NCBI GenBank assembly: GCA_964017065.1
Contig: OZ024783.1
Coordinates: forward strand, 2,626,559 to 2,690,558
Direction: 5' to 3'
DNA from: Haliclona indistincta
Lineage: Eukaryota > Porifera > Demospongiae > Haplosclerida > Chalinidae
Length of the DNA: 64,000 bases
Made by a program: the position numbers and the translations under genes. Positions 44,361 to 57,172 of the stretch are shown here, one piece after another. The notes below the pieces were generated by a model that did not search any database, was not told the DNA's origin, and worked only from the letters and a program-made list of their open reading frames with translations. Position 1 is the first letter of the stretch; each line of letters starts with the position of its first letter.

Positions 44361-45870
44361 GTAAAGGTGATGGTAGTAACGATTTAAAGCCGTACTGCAG
44401 TAATGATGCAGAGGAAGGACTGCAGATACTTGAAAATCGGCAACTTGAGAACCTACAGGTGCATGCAAGGAGGTTAAAATGAACAAAATTAATATGCATA
44501 CACGCATGTTTGCATACACATACAGGAATTTCCAGGATCCACTGAAATGTTTTCTACCAAACTGAAGCTAACAGGAACATATTCCCATTGCACTGAGGTT
44601 GTGCATGATCATGATATTATAGTTCTATTTTTGTGCATGCATCACACAGGTTTGAAATATTTCAGAGTTTGTCAGGCTGCTAATGTTTCAGAGATCATCA
44701 CAACCGAGTTCTCTAAACTCTATATCCATGCTGCAGGTATGCATGCATGCTATTTCGTCTTGACTTGTAATACGTATAATATTATTACATTGACATGTAG
44801 CAGATATAGGCAGTGCAGTCAACTCCTGGACATTAAGGGAGAGTTGCGCAACCTCGTATCAGAGAATAGAAGAAATACTACTAATGAGTTGTGATTGAGA
44901 AGTGAATGATGTTCTGTTGCAAGCTCAAGCATTTGCATGAATCGCTTTTTGTGCATTAATCTCAAGCTATGATGATTTTACATCATAGAAGAATGCTTAC
45001 ATTGTGCTTTATCACAAGCAACACTCAAATATAAGCTAAAACTGATGTGCATCCACTACATCAAATTCAGTTGTGATTCTTTATAGGTCTATCTACATAA
45101 TTTGAAGAGAATTGAACCATCATTAGTTGGAAGAAGTGTGAGTTACTGAAAGGCAAATAATCTACCAATACAGCGCTATTATTGGTATACACGTACTGTA
45201 GCAATCTTGCTTTGGAGTAACAAAAGAAGAAGAGTATTTGGTGCTCATTATGATCTCTATTATAATTATTGTATTAGTAAATATTATGATGCATTGGCTA
45301 TGTAGGTACGGAGTAACCTCAGTCGTTTCCCAGAATTGTGTAGAAGTGTTAATATTAAAAATTTATACTCAGTTTGCTCACAAGTATAATTTGGGATGAT
45401 ACATTTTTGTTATAGAGAGTGGCATGCAGTGATAGTGATAGTGATGGTGGACTGTTGCCTATAACAAAATGGATCACAAGCCACAGCCACTCAACAAACC
45501 AAAAAGCATGTTCAGGTATGAAAGCATAGTACTATACTCATGCAGGAAAGGACATCACCTAGGATCAGTCAACACACCTGCAAAAGTATCTGGTCAGTGT
45601 AACATGTTATCATTTATTATTGTATAATACCTGCAGAGAAACGTGAACATTACAGAATCTCATGTACATTACAGAATCTCATGATCGGAATTACATTGAC
45701 CATACAGCTGTACATCGTCACCTAGTAAAGGTTCCGCATGCTCACTGCACATAATACAATATTGCAATCATAAACTGCAGAAAATGCATACGGTGGTATG
45801 GAGTCAGGCAGAATATCATTTGAGGATGACAACTTTGAGCTATTTGAACCATACAGGGAGCTCATCTAAG
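44361..45870 (+). CDS. Possible multi-exon gene of unknown function
   Basis: Several segments bounded by plausible splice sites read open: 44361-44458 (DGSNDLKPYCSNDAEEGLQI), 44525-44602 (GSTEMFSTKLKLTGTYSH), about 44650-44735 (LKYFRVCQAANVSEIITTEF), 44805-44894, around 45420-45514 (DSDSDGGLLPITKW) and 45780-45868 (GRISFEDDNFELFEPYRELI, stop). Phases between some pieces do not fit with the borders I chose, and I recognise no domain. It could equally be a remnant of a transposon gene, given its place between the satellite arrays. Confidence 0.3.
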
Positions 45871-45988
45871 TTATCATCCTCACATGTATACTTATTATAA
45901 AAATTTATTTATTTTTATTGAGCAAAAGCAATAATAGATAATGAAGCAGATGAAAAGTTATAGTACAAAATGGAATGTGATACAAACC

Positions 45989-46420
45989 CTATCTAGCTAA
46001 CATAAGGTGAGGAGCAGAGCCAAGGGAACCCATGACAGAGGCAGCATTTCCTCGTTGAACAGCAACTGACATTCTTTGTAGTATGTGGACTGTGGCCTCT
46101 TCTTCCCCCGTTGCTTGGGTCAACCGACGTCCAAGATCTTTAATGAAACAGAAGTTCATAGTAGCAGGTCCCAGAACTCCACTAGTCTCAACTGCCACAA
46201 ATGTAAAGCAAGCAATAGGACGAGGTCAAGTTTGAATACTTAATTTTCTTTCTTTCTTCCGCTGCTGCAGCCACAGCTCCCGCCTGCCAAATGTAGGTAT
46301 GAAGGTGCAAATGTGTCTGTCACAGTAGCATCCCAAACCAGATGTTTTCCACTTTTCCAAGGAACAGATGTGATACCATCAGAACGCTTCCCATCAGTTC
46401 GACTGACACCTACAGGTTTA
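45989..46420 (-). pseudogene. Retroelement C-terminal relic
   Basis: Minus-strand reading with frame changes: KRSDGITSVPWKSGKHLVWD, then VTDTFAPSYLHL, then VAVETSGVLGP, IKDLGRRLTQATGE and QRMSVAVQRGNAAS. The spacing of D...WDATV...AP resembles a PD-(D/E)xK-like nuclease motif of retroelement C-termini. This is a recollection of the pattern, not a search result. A related relic is at 10.08-10.21 kb. Confidence 0.45.
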
Positions 46421-47064
46421 ATAATAATTTATAATAATAAATAATTTATTAATAATATTAATTTATTATTTGCACACAATGCATGGTGCTTTTGTCTCCA
46501 GACAAGGATACACTTCCAAATCAAGTATTACAACCAGTGTTTAGCGGCAATGCTGATTTAGTCGACAATTCCCTCTTTGCAACAAGCAAATTTTCAAGAA
46601 GAGATCTCTGGATCAACTGCTTTCCCAGAAAGGAAAGGCCATCAGATGAGTCAGTTTGTTAGTGGATGTATGTTAAAATTCTTCCAATATTTTCAGTGAA
46701 TGCCTGTCAGTTTAAGCGAGATTTTATTAGAATTAATGTAAAAAATCAGAGAAGAAGTTGCTATCATAATTGTAATCATAATAATACATATACATGCAGC
46801 CAAAACTACGGAAGATTGTATCGGGACTAGTTAGGAAAGTTTTTTTAGACTAATTGTTCGAGTTTCTTGTGGTGCAGCGGATATGTGGCCACTTCAACTA
46901 ATAATGTGGCCACAACTAATAATGTGGCCACTATGTGGCCACTTCACCTGTCCACTAATAAATTATGTGCTATTTCCGGAGGCAAGACTTTCAATAATCG
47001 GAATGTATGACTTGTTATTGTATGCTTTTGTAATTGTGCAGGCAATGAAATGTCTAATTTCAAT

Positions 47065-47195
47065 TATGTATAAAATGAGATTTGACATCTGCACATGCAC
47101 CTCTAGAAGAAACTCACATGTAGAAATTGGTCAGTTATTTCCACACCCAGCAATAAGGCGGAGTGTGTTGTGCTATCAGTAAAATTAATATCAAC
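47065..47195 (-). repeat. Isolated satellite unit
   Basis: One unit in the orientation of array 2, separated from it by ~850 bp. It contains cacacccagcaataaggcgg. Confidence 0.85.
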
Positions 47196-48050
47196 GTACA
47201 AAATCTTATCAAAATCTGAAGAAGCTGCTTACTTTGTTTGTAAAACAGGTATGTATATTATTACTCATGCATCACTTATTGATAATCACCACTGCATTAT
47301 GTTGAATATACATGTACTACTTGATATAATTCAAATATCAGGCTCCATATTATTACGAACTCTATATTAACTTACCTGTGTGACTCAAAGGTCATTCTAC
47401 TGTCACATTAATAATAATGCATCCGTTACATTTACAAGTATATAAACCAGGACAGTTTATAGTCTGTCAAAAGCTATACCCATGCATTACTGTAACATTA
47501 ATACTTAAACTCTTATAAGTGACGTGCATGCACAATCACACTAGTCCACTGGACTGCCTGCATAGTCCACTGGACTGCCTGCATACCACAATATTGCATA
47601 CCGTATAATTATCAAATGCACATTATCATTCGCATAAGCTCTAGATCTATGAGTATAGTACTAGTTTAGCTATAGTTATAGCCAGTCATTATCATAATGC
47701 ATACTCAAAAGACCCACATAATGAACTTTAGAAACATAATAGTACTCCTCATTATTACTCAACATAATTATATACAAAAAGCAGCCATAATAGTACACAC
47801 TTATAGTATTCTGCATGCCATCCACTATTTTAGGCAGAGCTAAATGGCTGCAGTTACCATAATGATAATTTATCATGCTTAATAAGCTACGTTGCACTGA
47901 TGAGGACCAGAAAGTCTGAAGCAGATGATTCAGTATTTATATTAGTTGTCTGTCTGCAGCTGCAACAGTTTAGAACAAGTTTGCACAATCCATAATATAT
48001 AATCGAAAAATTAGATTGATTCAGTGCATAAAATAGGAAATAGTTAAAAG

Positions 48051-50665
48051 AAGACATGTAGAAATTGGTCAGTCATTGCCACACCCAGCAATAAGGCGGA
48101 GTGTGTTGTTATCGGTAATATCAACGTCCAAAAGCTTATTGCTGGGTCCAGGAAACACCTAGAAGGCTAGAAAATGAGATTTGACATCTGCACATGCACC
48201 TCTAGAAGAAACTCACATGTAGAAATTGGTCAGTCATTGCCACACCCAGCAATAAGGCGGAGTGTGTTGTTATCGGTAATATCAACGTCCAAAAGCTTAT
48301 TGCTGGGTCCAGGAAACACCTAGAAGGATAGAAAATGAGATTTGACATCTGCACATGTACCTCTAGAAGGAACTCACATGTAGAAATTGGTCAGTCATTG
48401 CCACACCCAGCAATAAGGCGGAGTGTGTTGTTATCGGTAATATCAACGTCCAAAAGCTTATTGCTGGGTCCAGGAAACACCTAGAAGGCTAGAAAATGAG
48501 ATTTGACATCTGCACATGCACCTCTAGAAGAAACTCACATGTAGAAATTGGTCAGTCATTGCCACACCCAGCAATAAGGCGGAGTGTGTTGTTATCGGTA
48601 ATATCAACGTCCAAAAGCTTATTGCTGGGTCCAGGAAACACCTAGAAGGCTAGAAAATGAGATTTGACATCTGCACATGCACCTCTAGAAGAAACTCACA
48701 TGTAGAAATTGGTCAGTCATTGCCACACCCAGCAATAAGGCGGAGTGTGTTGTTATCGGTAATATCAACGTCCAAAAGCTTATTGCTGGGTCCAGGAAAC
48801 ACCTAGAAGGCTAGAAAATGAGATTTGACATCTGCACATGCACCTCTAGAAGAAACTCACATGTAGAAATTGGTCAGTCATTGCCACACCCAGCAATAAG
48901 GTGGAGTGTGTTGTTATCGGTAATATCAACGTCCAAAAGCTTATTGCTGGGTCCAGGAAACACCTAGAAGGCTAGAAAATGAGATTTGACATCTGCACAT
49001 GTACCTCTAGAAGAAACTCACATGTAGAAATTGGTCAGTCATTGCCACACCCAGCAATAAGGCGGAGTGTGTTGTTATCGGTAATATCAACGTCCAAAAG
49101 CTTATTGCTGGGTCCAGGAAACACCTAGAAGGCTAGAAAATGAGATTTGACATCTGCACATGCACCTCTAGAAGAAACTCACATGTAGAAATTGGTCAGT
49201 CATTGCCACACCCAGCAATAAGGTGGAGTGTGTTGTTATCGGTAATATCAACGTCCAAAAGCTTATTGCTGGGTCCAGGAAACACCTAGAAGGCTAGAAA
49301 ATGAGATTTGACATCTGCACATGTACCTCTAGAAGAAACTCACATGTAGAAATTGGTCAGTCATTGCCACACCCAGCAATAAGGCGGAGTGTGTTGTTAT
49401 CGGTAATATCAACGTCCAAAAGCTTATTGCTGGGTCCAGGAAACACCTAGAAGGCTAGAAAATGAGATTTGACATCTGCACATGCACCTCTAGAAGGAAC
49501 TCACATGTAGAAATTGGTCAGTCATTGCCACACCCAGCAATAAGGCGGAGTGCGTTGTTATCGGTAATATCAACGTCCAAAAGCTTATTGCTGGGTCCAG
49601 GAAACACCTAGAAGGCTAGAAAATGAGATTTGACATCTGCACATGCACCTCTAGAAGAAACTCACATGTAGAAATTGGTCAGTCATTGCCACACCCAGCA
49701 ATAAGGCGGAGTGCGTTGTTATCGGTAATATCAACGTCCAAAAGCTTATTGCTGGGTCCAGGAAACACCTAGAAGGCTAGAAAATGAGATTTGACATCTG
49801 CACATGCACCTCTAGAAGAAACTCACATGTAGAAATTGGTCAGTCATTGCCACACCCAGCAATAAGGCGGAGTGTGTTGTTATCGGTAATATCAACGTCC
49901 AAAAGCTTATTGCTGGGTCCTGGAAACACCTAGAAGGATAGAAAATGAGATTTGACATCTGCACATGCACCTCTAGAAGAAACTCACATGTAGAAATTGG
50001 TCAGTTATTGCCACGCCCAGCAATAAAGCGGAGCGTGCTGTTATGGCTAAATTTCAACGTACAAACTCTTATTGCTGGGTCCAGGAAACACCTAGAAGGA
50101 TAGAAAATGAGATTTGACATCTGCACATGTACCTCTAGAAGAAACTCACATGTAGAAGTTGATCAGTCATTGCCACGCCCAGCAATAAGGCAGAGTGTGC
50201 TGTTATCGGTAAAATCAATGTACAAATTCTTATTGCTGGGTCCAGGAAACACCTAGAAGAATAGAAAATGAGATTTGACATCTGCACATGTACCTCTAGA
50301 AGGAACTCACATGTAGAAATTGATCAGTCATTGCCACGCCCAGCAATAAGGCAGAGTGTGTCGTTATCGGTAAATATCAACGTACAAAATCTTATTGCTG
50401 GGTCCAGGAAACACCTAGAAGAATAGAAAATGAGATTTGACATCTGCACATGTACCTCTAGAAGAAACTCACATGTAGAAGTTGATCAGTCATTGCCACG
50501 CCCAGCAATAAGGCGGAGTGTGTCGTTATCGGTAAATATCAACGTACAAAATCTTATTGCTGGGTCTAGGAAACACCTAGAAGGATAGAAAATGAGATTT
50601 GACATCTGCACATGTACCTCTAGAAGAAACTCACATGTAGAAGTTGATCAGTCATTGCCACGCCC
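48051..50665 (-). repeat. Satellite array 2 (inverted, about 16 copies)
   Basis: Same ~161-bp unit as array 1 in the opposite orientation. The first ~12 units are nearly identical (gtccaaaagcttattgctgg). The outer four resemble the outer units of array 1. Confidence 0.95.
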
Positions 50666-50901
50666 ACATTGAAAGTGAAAATAATAAAAATAATAGCTAG
50701 GGAGAAATCAGTAGTTAAACAAATAAACTGCTGGATTATTTAATTTTTTTCTATACAGCAAGTAGATACTGACTCACTGTGAGTGCTGCTTCACTTCTTA
50801 GTTGGCGTACCTAGCTCCTTAGTGCTTGCGCGTCCATTGTATTATACTATTCTGGATGCGTACACGGAGCGCACAATTAGTGTATGTGATATCACAACTC
50901 A

Positions 50902-53900
50902 ATGTACGACATGTACATTCTTGTGGTTTCTAATGAATGTGGTGCTGGCGAATGTGGTGCTGGCTTCAGCCGGGTGGACGCAGCCGTTGTCAATAAGGCG
51001 TTCCGAAAACATTATGCAGTTCTTTTGGAAACGATCGATAATCCTACTATATTAGCAGCGAGACTCTACTCGGATGATGTACTGTCAAGACACACAAGAG
51101 ACAAGATTAATGAGCTAACACTGACAGAACAGAAAGTGACTGAGCTACTAGTCGCGACAGAAAAAACAATCCGACTAGACCCCAGCAACTACCACAAGTT
51201 TGTGGAAGCACTAGAGAAGGAGAGTTCAATGCAGCACCTCTGTGGCAAGCTGAGGTCCACATGTGGTGAGTGTGATAATGTGTGTCTGAGCACATCCACT
51301 GACCAGTGCATGGTGTTCTGATGTAGCTCAACTCAAGTCACTGCACACTCCTCAACTGGTGTCGTCCCTACCACCAAACACATCAGCTGGTGAGTAGAGA
51401 ATGTGTGTATGGTGGAATAACATGTGACAGTGTCTTACAGCACAACAGACCAATGATAGTATGATACCATCCTCCATCACCTCTTCATCTCATTCAAGCT
51501 CAACAGGTATAAACTCGGTCACTATTGACAAAAATTATTTGTTTTGGTGATGTCCTCTTTAGATTCAGTAACTGGTCTTTCTCTGCGTAGTGGACGTACT
51601 CTGGCCGATCCAGTGGTTGACCCTGAGAGTGATTCTGGTGAAATGGAAGACGATATGCTAAGGTGACTGCATGTTCACTATCAGTACTTTTTTAGTCAGT
51701 GTATTTTACAGCACAGCTTTTAGCGATTCGAACACTGATGATTTTGACAGCTATTATTCAGATGAGTGGGTTGATGTGATTAAAATAGTCATAATGGTTC
51801 ATTCAAAATTTTCTTCAGAGATTATTCTTATGCTTCATTAGAGGATAGAAGTATGGACAGCGAGGAAGAGACAGAGGAAAGAAGAAAACGGAGCATGAGT
51901 TCAGATGAGCAAGATGAACCAATGGCGAAAAGATTACCTTTCTTTGTAAGCCAGACATCTACCTGTATAAATTTAGAAGAGTGATTACTTTAATTAAGAT
52001 ATATTATTTTGTGCGTTTTTTTACGAGGAATGTGTTATGGAGATTTCTAGATTTCATTACCACTGCATGTGTGTAGCATGCCTATTTAACTAGTTTGTAA
52101 ATTAAACACATCTGTAACCAATAGTATACATGCATGTTTTTTCCTTGTCCAGGGAGATATCACAGCCTACTGGCCGTCTGATTGGTTGACATCAACTAAA
52201 CCACGCCCCTTACCTTACTTCCCTCAAGTTGGTGATAATGTAAGTACGTGTCATTGTGGTTCATAACCTTTGGTGGGTGTGGTTTGTCTCGCAGGTAGTG
52301 TATTTTTGTCAAGGACATGAAATTTACTGTGATGCTGTCATTGACAATGAAGTATACCAATGGGAAAATCAGCTAATGCCCTGGGAAAAATATGCGTTAA
52401 GACTGAAAGTATGTCTGCTCATTAAATTGTGTTTGTCAGATTTCTATGATACGTGATTTTGCAGGCCACTTGTCGCAGAAATCAATCGACTTATCCAGCC
52501 CCACAGAAAGTTGCTGAAAAGAAACGCTTGTACTATCGTGCATGCTGCTTTTGCTGGGTGAAGCTTGACTTTTGCAGTCAAAGCATAGACTATACTTGGT
52601 GATTTGAAAACGACAATAATACAAACGTTTCTTTATAGCGACTTTCTGTGATGCTGGATGAGTGGGTGTGGCCTCGTCGAATTGTTGTTTTCACTGCGAC
52701 AAGTGACCTGCAAAACCCTGTAATTGTTACTTTATGTAACCATGGCTCTGCCATCATGCTTTACATTGCGTGATGCATGACCAGATAATAATAATAGTAA
52801 TGTACTACTGTGTTTCAGCCTCAAGAATTCTGTCAAATAATGGACGTTGATTTCTTAGTTGGCCCACCAACTCTCTGCTGTATAAAATTAGGTAGGTGCA
52901 GTGAATGAGTAACTTGTATTTCACTCTTGAATGGGTTGCTGCTAACGCCTATAAGAGTGACTTATTCTGAATAGACGACTGCTTTTTTGACTACTTTCTC
53001 TGTTTTCATAATAGTGCTAACTAGAGATCAAGAAGTAACCTTCACATTTAAGTAAGCTATGATTCATTTCCTCTATTTCACTTTCTACTCAATGTACATA
53101 TGTCATATCACAGGTTCCATGATATGGATAATGTATTGAACTTCATTATTCTCGAACAAGTCTACAAGGACAGTCTCAAGCGACAGTGGTCGTCTGGAGA
53201 CCGGTTCCAGAGCTTCATAGACGACCAGTATTGGTCTGGAACCATCCTGAAGCAGAGTCCATTCTCAAAGTGCATTCGGAATAGTGTATGGCAGTCATAC
53301 CTTGTTTTATGGGAGAGTGGAGGTACAGATCGACTCAATCCTTGGGAGCTTCATCCACCGGAGATAAATGGTGATAAAGATTTTAATGTTAATGATCGCA
53401 ATGAGAGGTTGAACATGTATCTTGCTCACTGTGCTCTATACCATATTTTCACTATAAAACACCTGTTTAGAATTGTTTCCGGGTCTCTAATTAACGTCGG
53501 GTGTGGAATAAGTATATAAAAAATTATAAGCAATAGTAACTACATTGTAGGTTAGGCATTGAATGAGTACGCTCTTAGATAAGCTTCCTAATCATCACTG
53601 GCCCTCTAGCCACTTCTATTTTCAAAGCATTCAGAAAACTTGGAAGTTAGTGTTGACACTCCAATCTCCTATCTGCATAATTTGTGTATTTTCTTTATGT
53701 TTAAGTACTTCTGGTGATGCCCAAGAGTATATAATAAGAAGAGTGTCGAACATAGCATATACCCACATACAAGAACTGTGTATAAAGTAATGTGACACGC
53801 ACGTGAGCTGAATGACGCTGAATCCTGCCGCTCCATAGGCGTGCAGTCAGTGCGGATCGATGGCTGTACTAACGCGGGCTCAACAATGACGTCTGATACT

Positions 53901-55309
53901 TGGCCACATCCCCTCGCAAACGTAAGCAGATGACATTATACTAACAAATTATGGACCCATTTACGGCAATTGCTCGAGTGCCTGTTATGTTACTTTATAC
54001 ACAGTTCTTGTACGCGGTTATGCTACGTTCGACGCTCTTATATACTCTTGGTGCTAAGTGTATATGAATCAAATTTTCTGAAGCTGTAGATGTTTTCTTC
54101 AAAAGAGGACATAATTTTTGATATCACCTCATACAGTATAGCGGGAAATTTTCGTGGAAGAAAATTTTCACGAATGCGTGACATAAAGCATTTCGCAAAT
54201 AATATTTTTGCGAATCAGCGCTATTGGCCTGTCTTTATCAACTAAAACAAGACATTTGCGGATAAATTTTTTTGCAAATAATTGTAGCCTGAAATTCACG
54301 AAATTAATTTTCCGCTATATGATATTTCTTTTGATGTTAGTTTAAGTGGGTGCAGTTTCCTCATTTTGATGCTAGTATTTACATGTACCTCCTATCCTCC
54401 TAGTATGATAGTATTTACCTTGATTGCTCAGAGATTATTGTTCTCTCCTTTTCTCAAGTCTTCCTATCAGAGGATTTACTCTCGGCATGGAACAGAGGGA
54501 GAGAGAAAGAACGAATTCTTAGAGGACTCTATGCTATTTTGGACGGAGAATTACAAGAAGCCAAAATGTTTTTAAAACCAGTGAATCTTTTTATGGAGCC
54601 AGCATATTGTGCAGCAGTGGCATTTCCAACAAGTGTATCAACGATAGCTGAGAGATTAAGAAATGGGTTTTACAGGTAACATTGAAAGTTCATAACTTGA
54701 GAGTACAGCATATTGGTAACGTAGAATCCCTTGTCTGAATTAATTCTTCTCATAGGAGTAAAAAAGCCCTCATTTGGGAAGTTGAACAACTGTATCTCAA
54801 TGCTTTGGCATACAATGAGGAAGACAGTCCCATTGTGAAGAATGGAGAAACTTTCGTTAAGACACTCATAAATTTTATCAGGTTCTCATCAAAATAATTG
54901 TTGATGCATAAAATTATAATAGTTTGTTGTATAACATGCAGGATGCCATCATGTGCTAGTATTATGGAGTGTTATGAAAAGAGATTCTGTAATTATTCAA
55001 TAAATGTAAGTTCACTAAGTTGTACTTCATAATGAATCTTACAATTATTTTTAAGAGCAGGAGGTGACGGAATATGGATTACAGAGAAGAAGACGAATCA
55101 ATTATTTTCATAATGCTCCGTCCAGATCTGAATCAACAAGATATGGAAAAATGAATGAATTCGTAGATGAAGAATGTGAGGAAGAAGTAGATGTGGCAAA
55201 ACTTCTCCGAAAGATGAAGAAAAAGATGAAACTAACTAGAGTGACTAGTAATTCAAGTGCTGATAATCTTTCTGTTGATGTAGTTGTTACGATCACACGG
55301 CATACATGA
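50902..55309 (+). CDS. CARD - cryptic Tudor - bromodomain chimeric gene
   Basis: Seventeen exons with GT-AG borders and consistent phases, ending TGA 55309. CARD: 50902-51265 (FRKHYAVLLETIDN, DPSNYHKFVEALEKESSMQH). NLR linker exons: 51327-51389 and 51441-51506. Acidic Ser-rich linker: 51563-51662, 51712-51765, 51819-51945 (ends with basic KRLPFF). PHIP/BRWD-type cryptic Tudor: 52153-52239 (WPSDWLTSTKP), 52295-52408, 52465-52557, 52639-52719, 52819-52891 (FLVGPPTLCCIKL), 53015-53051, 53114-53370 (FHDMDNVLNF, SSGDRFQSFIDDQYWSGTIL). Bromodomain: 54471-54675 (AVAFPTSVSTIAERLRNGFY), 54756-54881 (ALIWEVEQLYLNALAYNEED, conserved Asn). Tail: 54942-55005 and 55061-55309, with an acidic-basic segment. 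No WD40 and no second bromodomain. CARD mediates adaptor assembly; the Tudor and bromodomain read histone marks in PHIP. The first exon start is uncertain. Confidence 0.8.
53716..54052. mobile_element. MITE with ~78-bp inverted repeats, in a Tudor-bromodomain intron
   Basis: Ends CCAAGAGTATATAA... and its complement, with tacaagaactgtgtataaag in both arms. It lies within the intron 53371-54470. Confidence 0.8.
54136..54325. mobile_element. Short MITE, ATAGCGGGAAATTTTCGTG termini
   Basis: Inverted ends atagcgggaaattttcgtgg and cacgaaattaattttccgct enclose about 150 bp with further short inverted motifs (ttcgcaaataa/tttgcgaat). Same intron as the preceding element. Confidence 0.7.
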
Positions 55310-55435
55310 ACTCAACTTTACAACAATGAACTTGTCAATGAACTGTATAAATGAAAACACTATTAATATGTTTTATTAGTAGGAGCAATGTCTGTATGTA
55401 CTGCGCAAGTGTTAGCTACTTTTGTTCTTGGATTT

Positions 55436-55590
55436 TAGCTTCTACCACACATCCAAGAACAAAATAAGCATCTGTTAAAACCATGATGATTACGACGTTT
55501 GAACTGAATATGTGCACAATATGATTTCTTCTACAATATGATTTCTTCTTTCAGTGTGTATAGTAGCAGTTTACTATGACGTTAATGTGA
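55436..55590 (+). pseudogene. NLR C-terminus relic downstream of the chimeric gene
   Basis: Sequence ccacacatccaagaac...tctgttaaaaccat...tttgaactgaatatgtgcac...ttctttcagtgtgta is the same strand and order as the last codons and 3' flank of NLR-2/NLR-3 (HIHEQYKHLLKP, then ELNDE). It starts about 130 bp after the stop of the CARD-Tudor-bromodomain gene. The NACHT and LRR parts are absent. Confidence 0.75.
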
Positions 55591-55599
55591 ACTGATGGT

Positions 55600-56078
55600 G
55601 GAGAGTACCTACAACTATAGCTGAGCTGACTACCTACTACTGTTTACTTAATAGTGGGTATACTTTGTGACTAGGTTAGTACCGCCGGTCACTATGCATA
55701 ATTATAGATTGAGAACTCGTCGCACATTAAATTGATGATTTTCTCATCATGTTGTACTCAATACTTCATGCTCACATGCATTAGTTCAGTATTGTGTGAT
55801 AATGTTTGACGTCATGTCGTCTGTGTACTTGAAAGCATGTTAATTGTTTATTTTTGTTGTTTATTGTTATTAATTTTTAAGAGAAGTATGGAAAGTGCCA
55901 AAAAGTGTAAACAGATAACAAGTTTCAGGAAAAAACAGAATTATATTGCTAAAGTACAATGCTATTATACACTCTACTTTGTATTACTATAAGCATACTT
56001 CTAACGCACACAAATTATTTTTAGCTCACGTGATTTCTCATGATATATAGCGCAAACAGATATAATAAAGCACCAAAG
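55600..56078. other. Intergenic, no gene seen
   Basis: AT-rich. No coding or repeat feature supported. Confidence 0.4.
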
Positions 56079-56239
56079 GTGCAGATGCCTCGGTGCAGTA
56101 CGTAGCATGTATGCTAGCATGCAAGTAGCAGATGCATTATGACAGCACGTATGCATGAATGCAGTAGATCCATGGAAGCATCAAAACAGTGTCATAGAAG
56201 CATGCAATGCAAGCTACAGTAGAAGTGACCAGCAGATCC

Positions 56240-56700
56240 ATGGAACATGCAGGCAAGCAGCAGATCATAGCAACAGTGCTATGGAAGCACAGGCTAGTGG
56301 CAGCTATCCAGCAGCAGGCAAGCAGCAGATCATAGTGACAGTGCTATGGAAGCGCAGGCTAGTGGCAGCTATCCAGTAGCAACAGATCATAGCAACAGTG
56401 CTATGGAAGTGCATGCTAGTGACAGCTTATCCAGCAGCAGCAGCAGATCATAGCAACAGTGCTGTCGAAGCGCAGGCTAGTGGTAGCTATCCAGCAGCAG
56501 CAGCAACAGATCATAGCAACAGTGCTATGGAAGTGCAGGCTAGTGGTAGCTATTCAGCAGCAGCAGATCATAGCAACAGTGCTATGGAAGCACAGGCTAG
56601 TAGCAGCTATCCAGCAGCAGCAGCAGCAGCAGGCAAGCAGCAGATCATAGCAACAGTTCTATGGAAGCGCAGGCTAGTGGCAGCTATCCAGCAACTGTAC
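56240..56700. repeat. ~60-bp minisatellite
   Basis: About 7-8 units of the type agatcatagcaacagtgcta tggaagcgcaggctagtggc with variable CAG runs. Plus-strand frames through it are repeat translation. Confidence 0.9.
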
Positions 56701-57085
56701 AAGCTGTTGTACAAAAGTTGTATTGAAGCCAAACAGAATAATGTAGCTGGGCGTGACTGTAACTGCTCTGCTCGCTCCGGCTCACCTGTCGAGCAACTCA
56801 AACAAGCTTTCGCTCGCTAGTTTCACTGCTGCCAATGGAGTCGCGCGAGCTGTACTATCACAGATCAAGCCTTCAAGTTGCACTGTAGCCATCTGTAGAC
56901 AGTTTTGTCTATGAAGTAGGCCCGAGAGCTCAAGACGGCTGTTTAGGTTAGCAAACCACGCCATAACTTCAAAACAAAGGCTTTAATAGCAAATCTGTCA
57001 AATTTGATTTTCATAAACTATCGAGATCTACCTGTATTGCAAGTTTCAGCGCTTAGTAGCAAGCGGTTGCTGAGATACGTATTGC

Positions 57086-57088
<3 letters not shown>

Positions 57089-57168
<80 letters not shown>
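57089..57168. repeat. (CA)n microsatellite
   Basis: About 40 CA units near the right end of the reverse-oriented element. Confidence 0.98.

Positions 57169-57172
<4 letters not shown>

Larger units (their letters stand above)
43616..48050. other. Core between the inverted satellite arrays
   Basis: AT-rich, with possible exons at 44.36-45.87 kb, a retroelement relic at 46.0-46.4 kb and one isolated satellite unit (47.07-47.20 kb). No complete gene was recognised. Confidence 0.5.

Noticed and set aside
56155..56820. Ser/Ala/Gln-rich ORFs
   Set aside because: Translation of the ~60-bp minisatellite inside a non-autonomous element.
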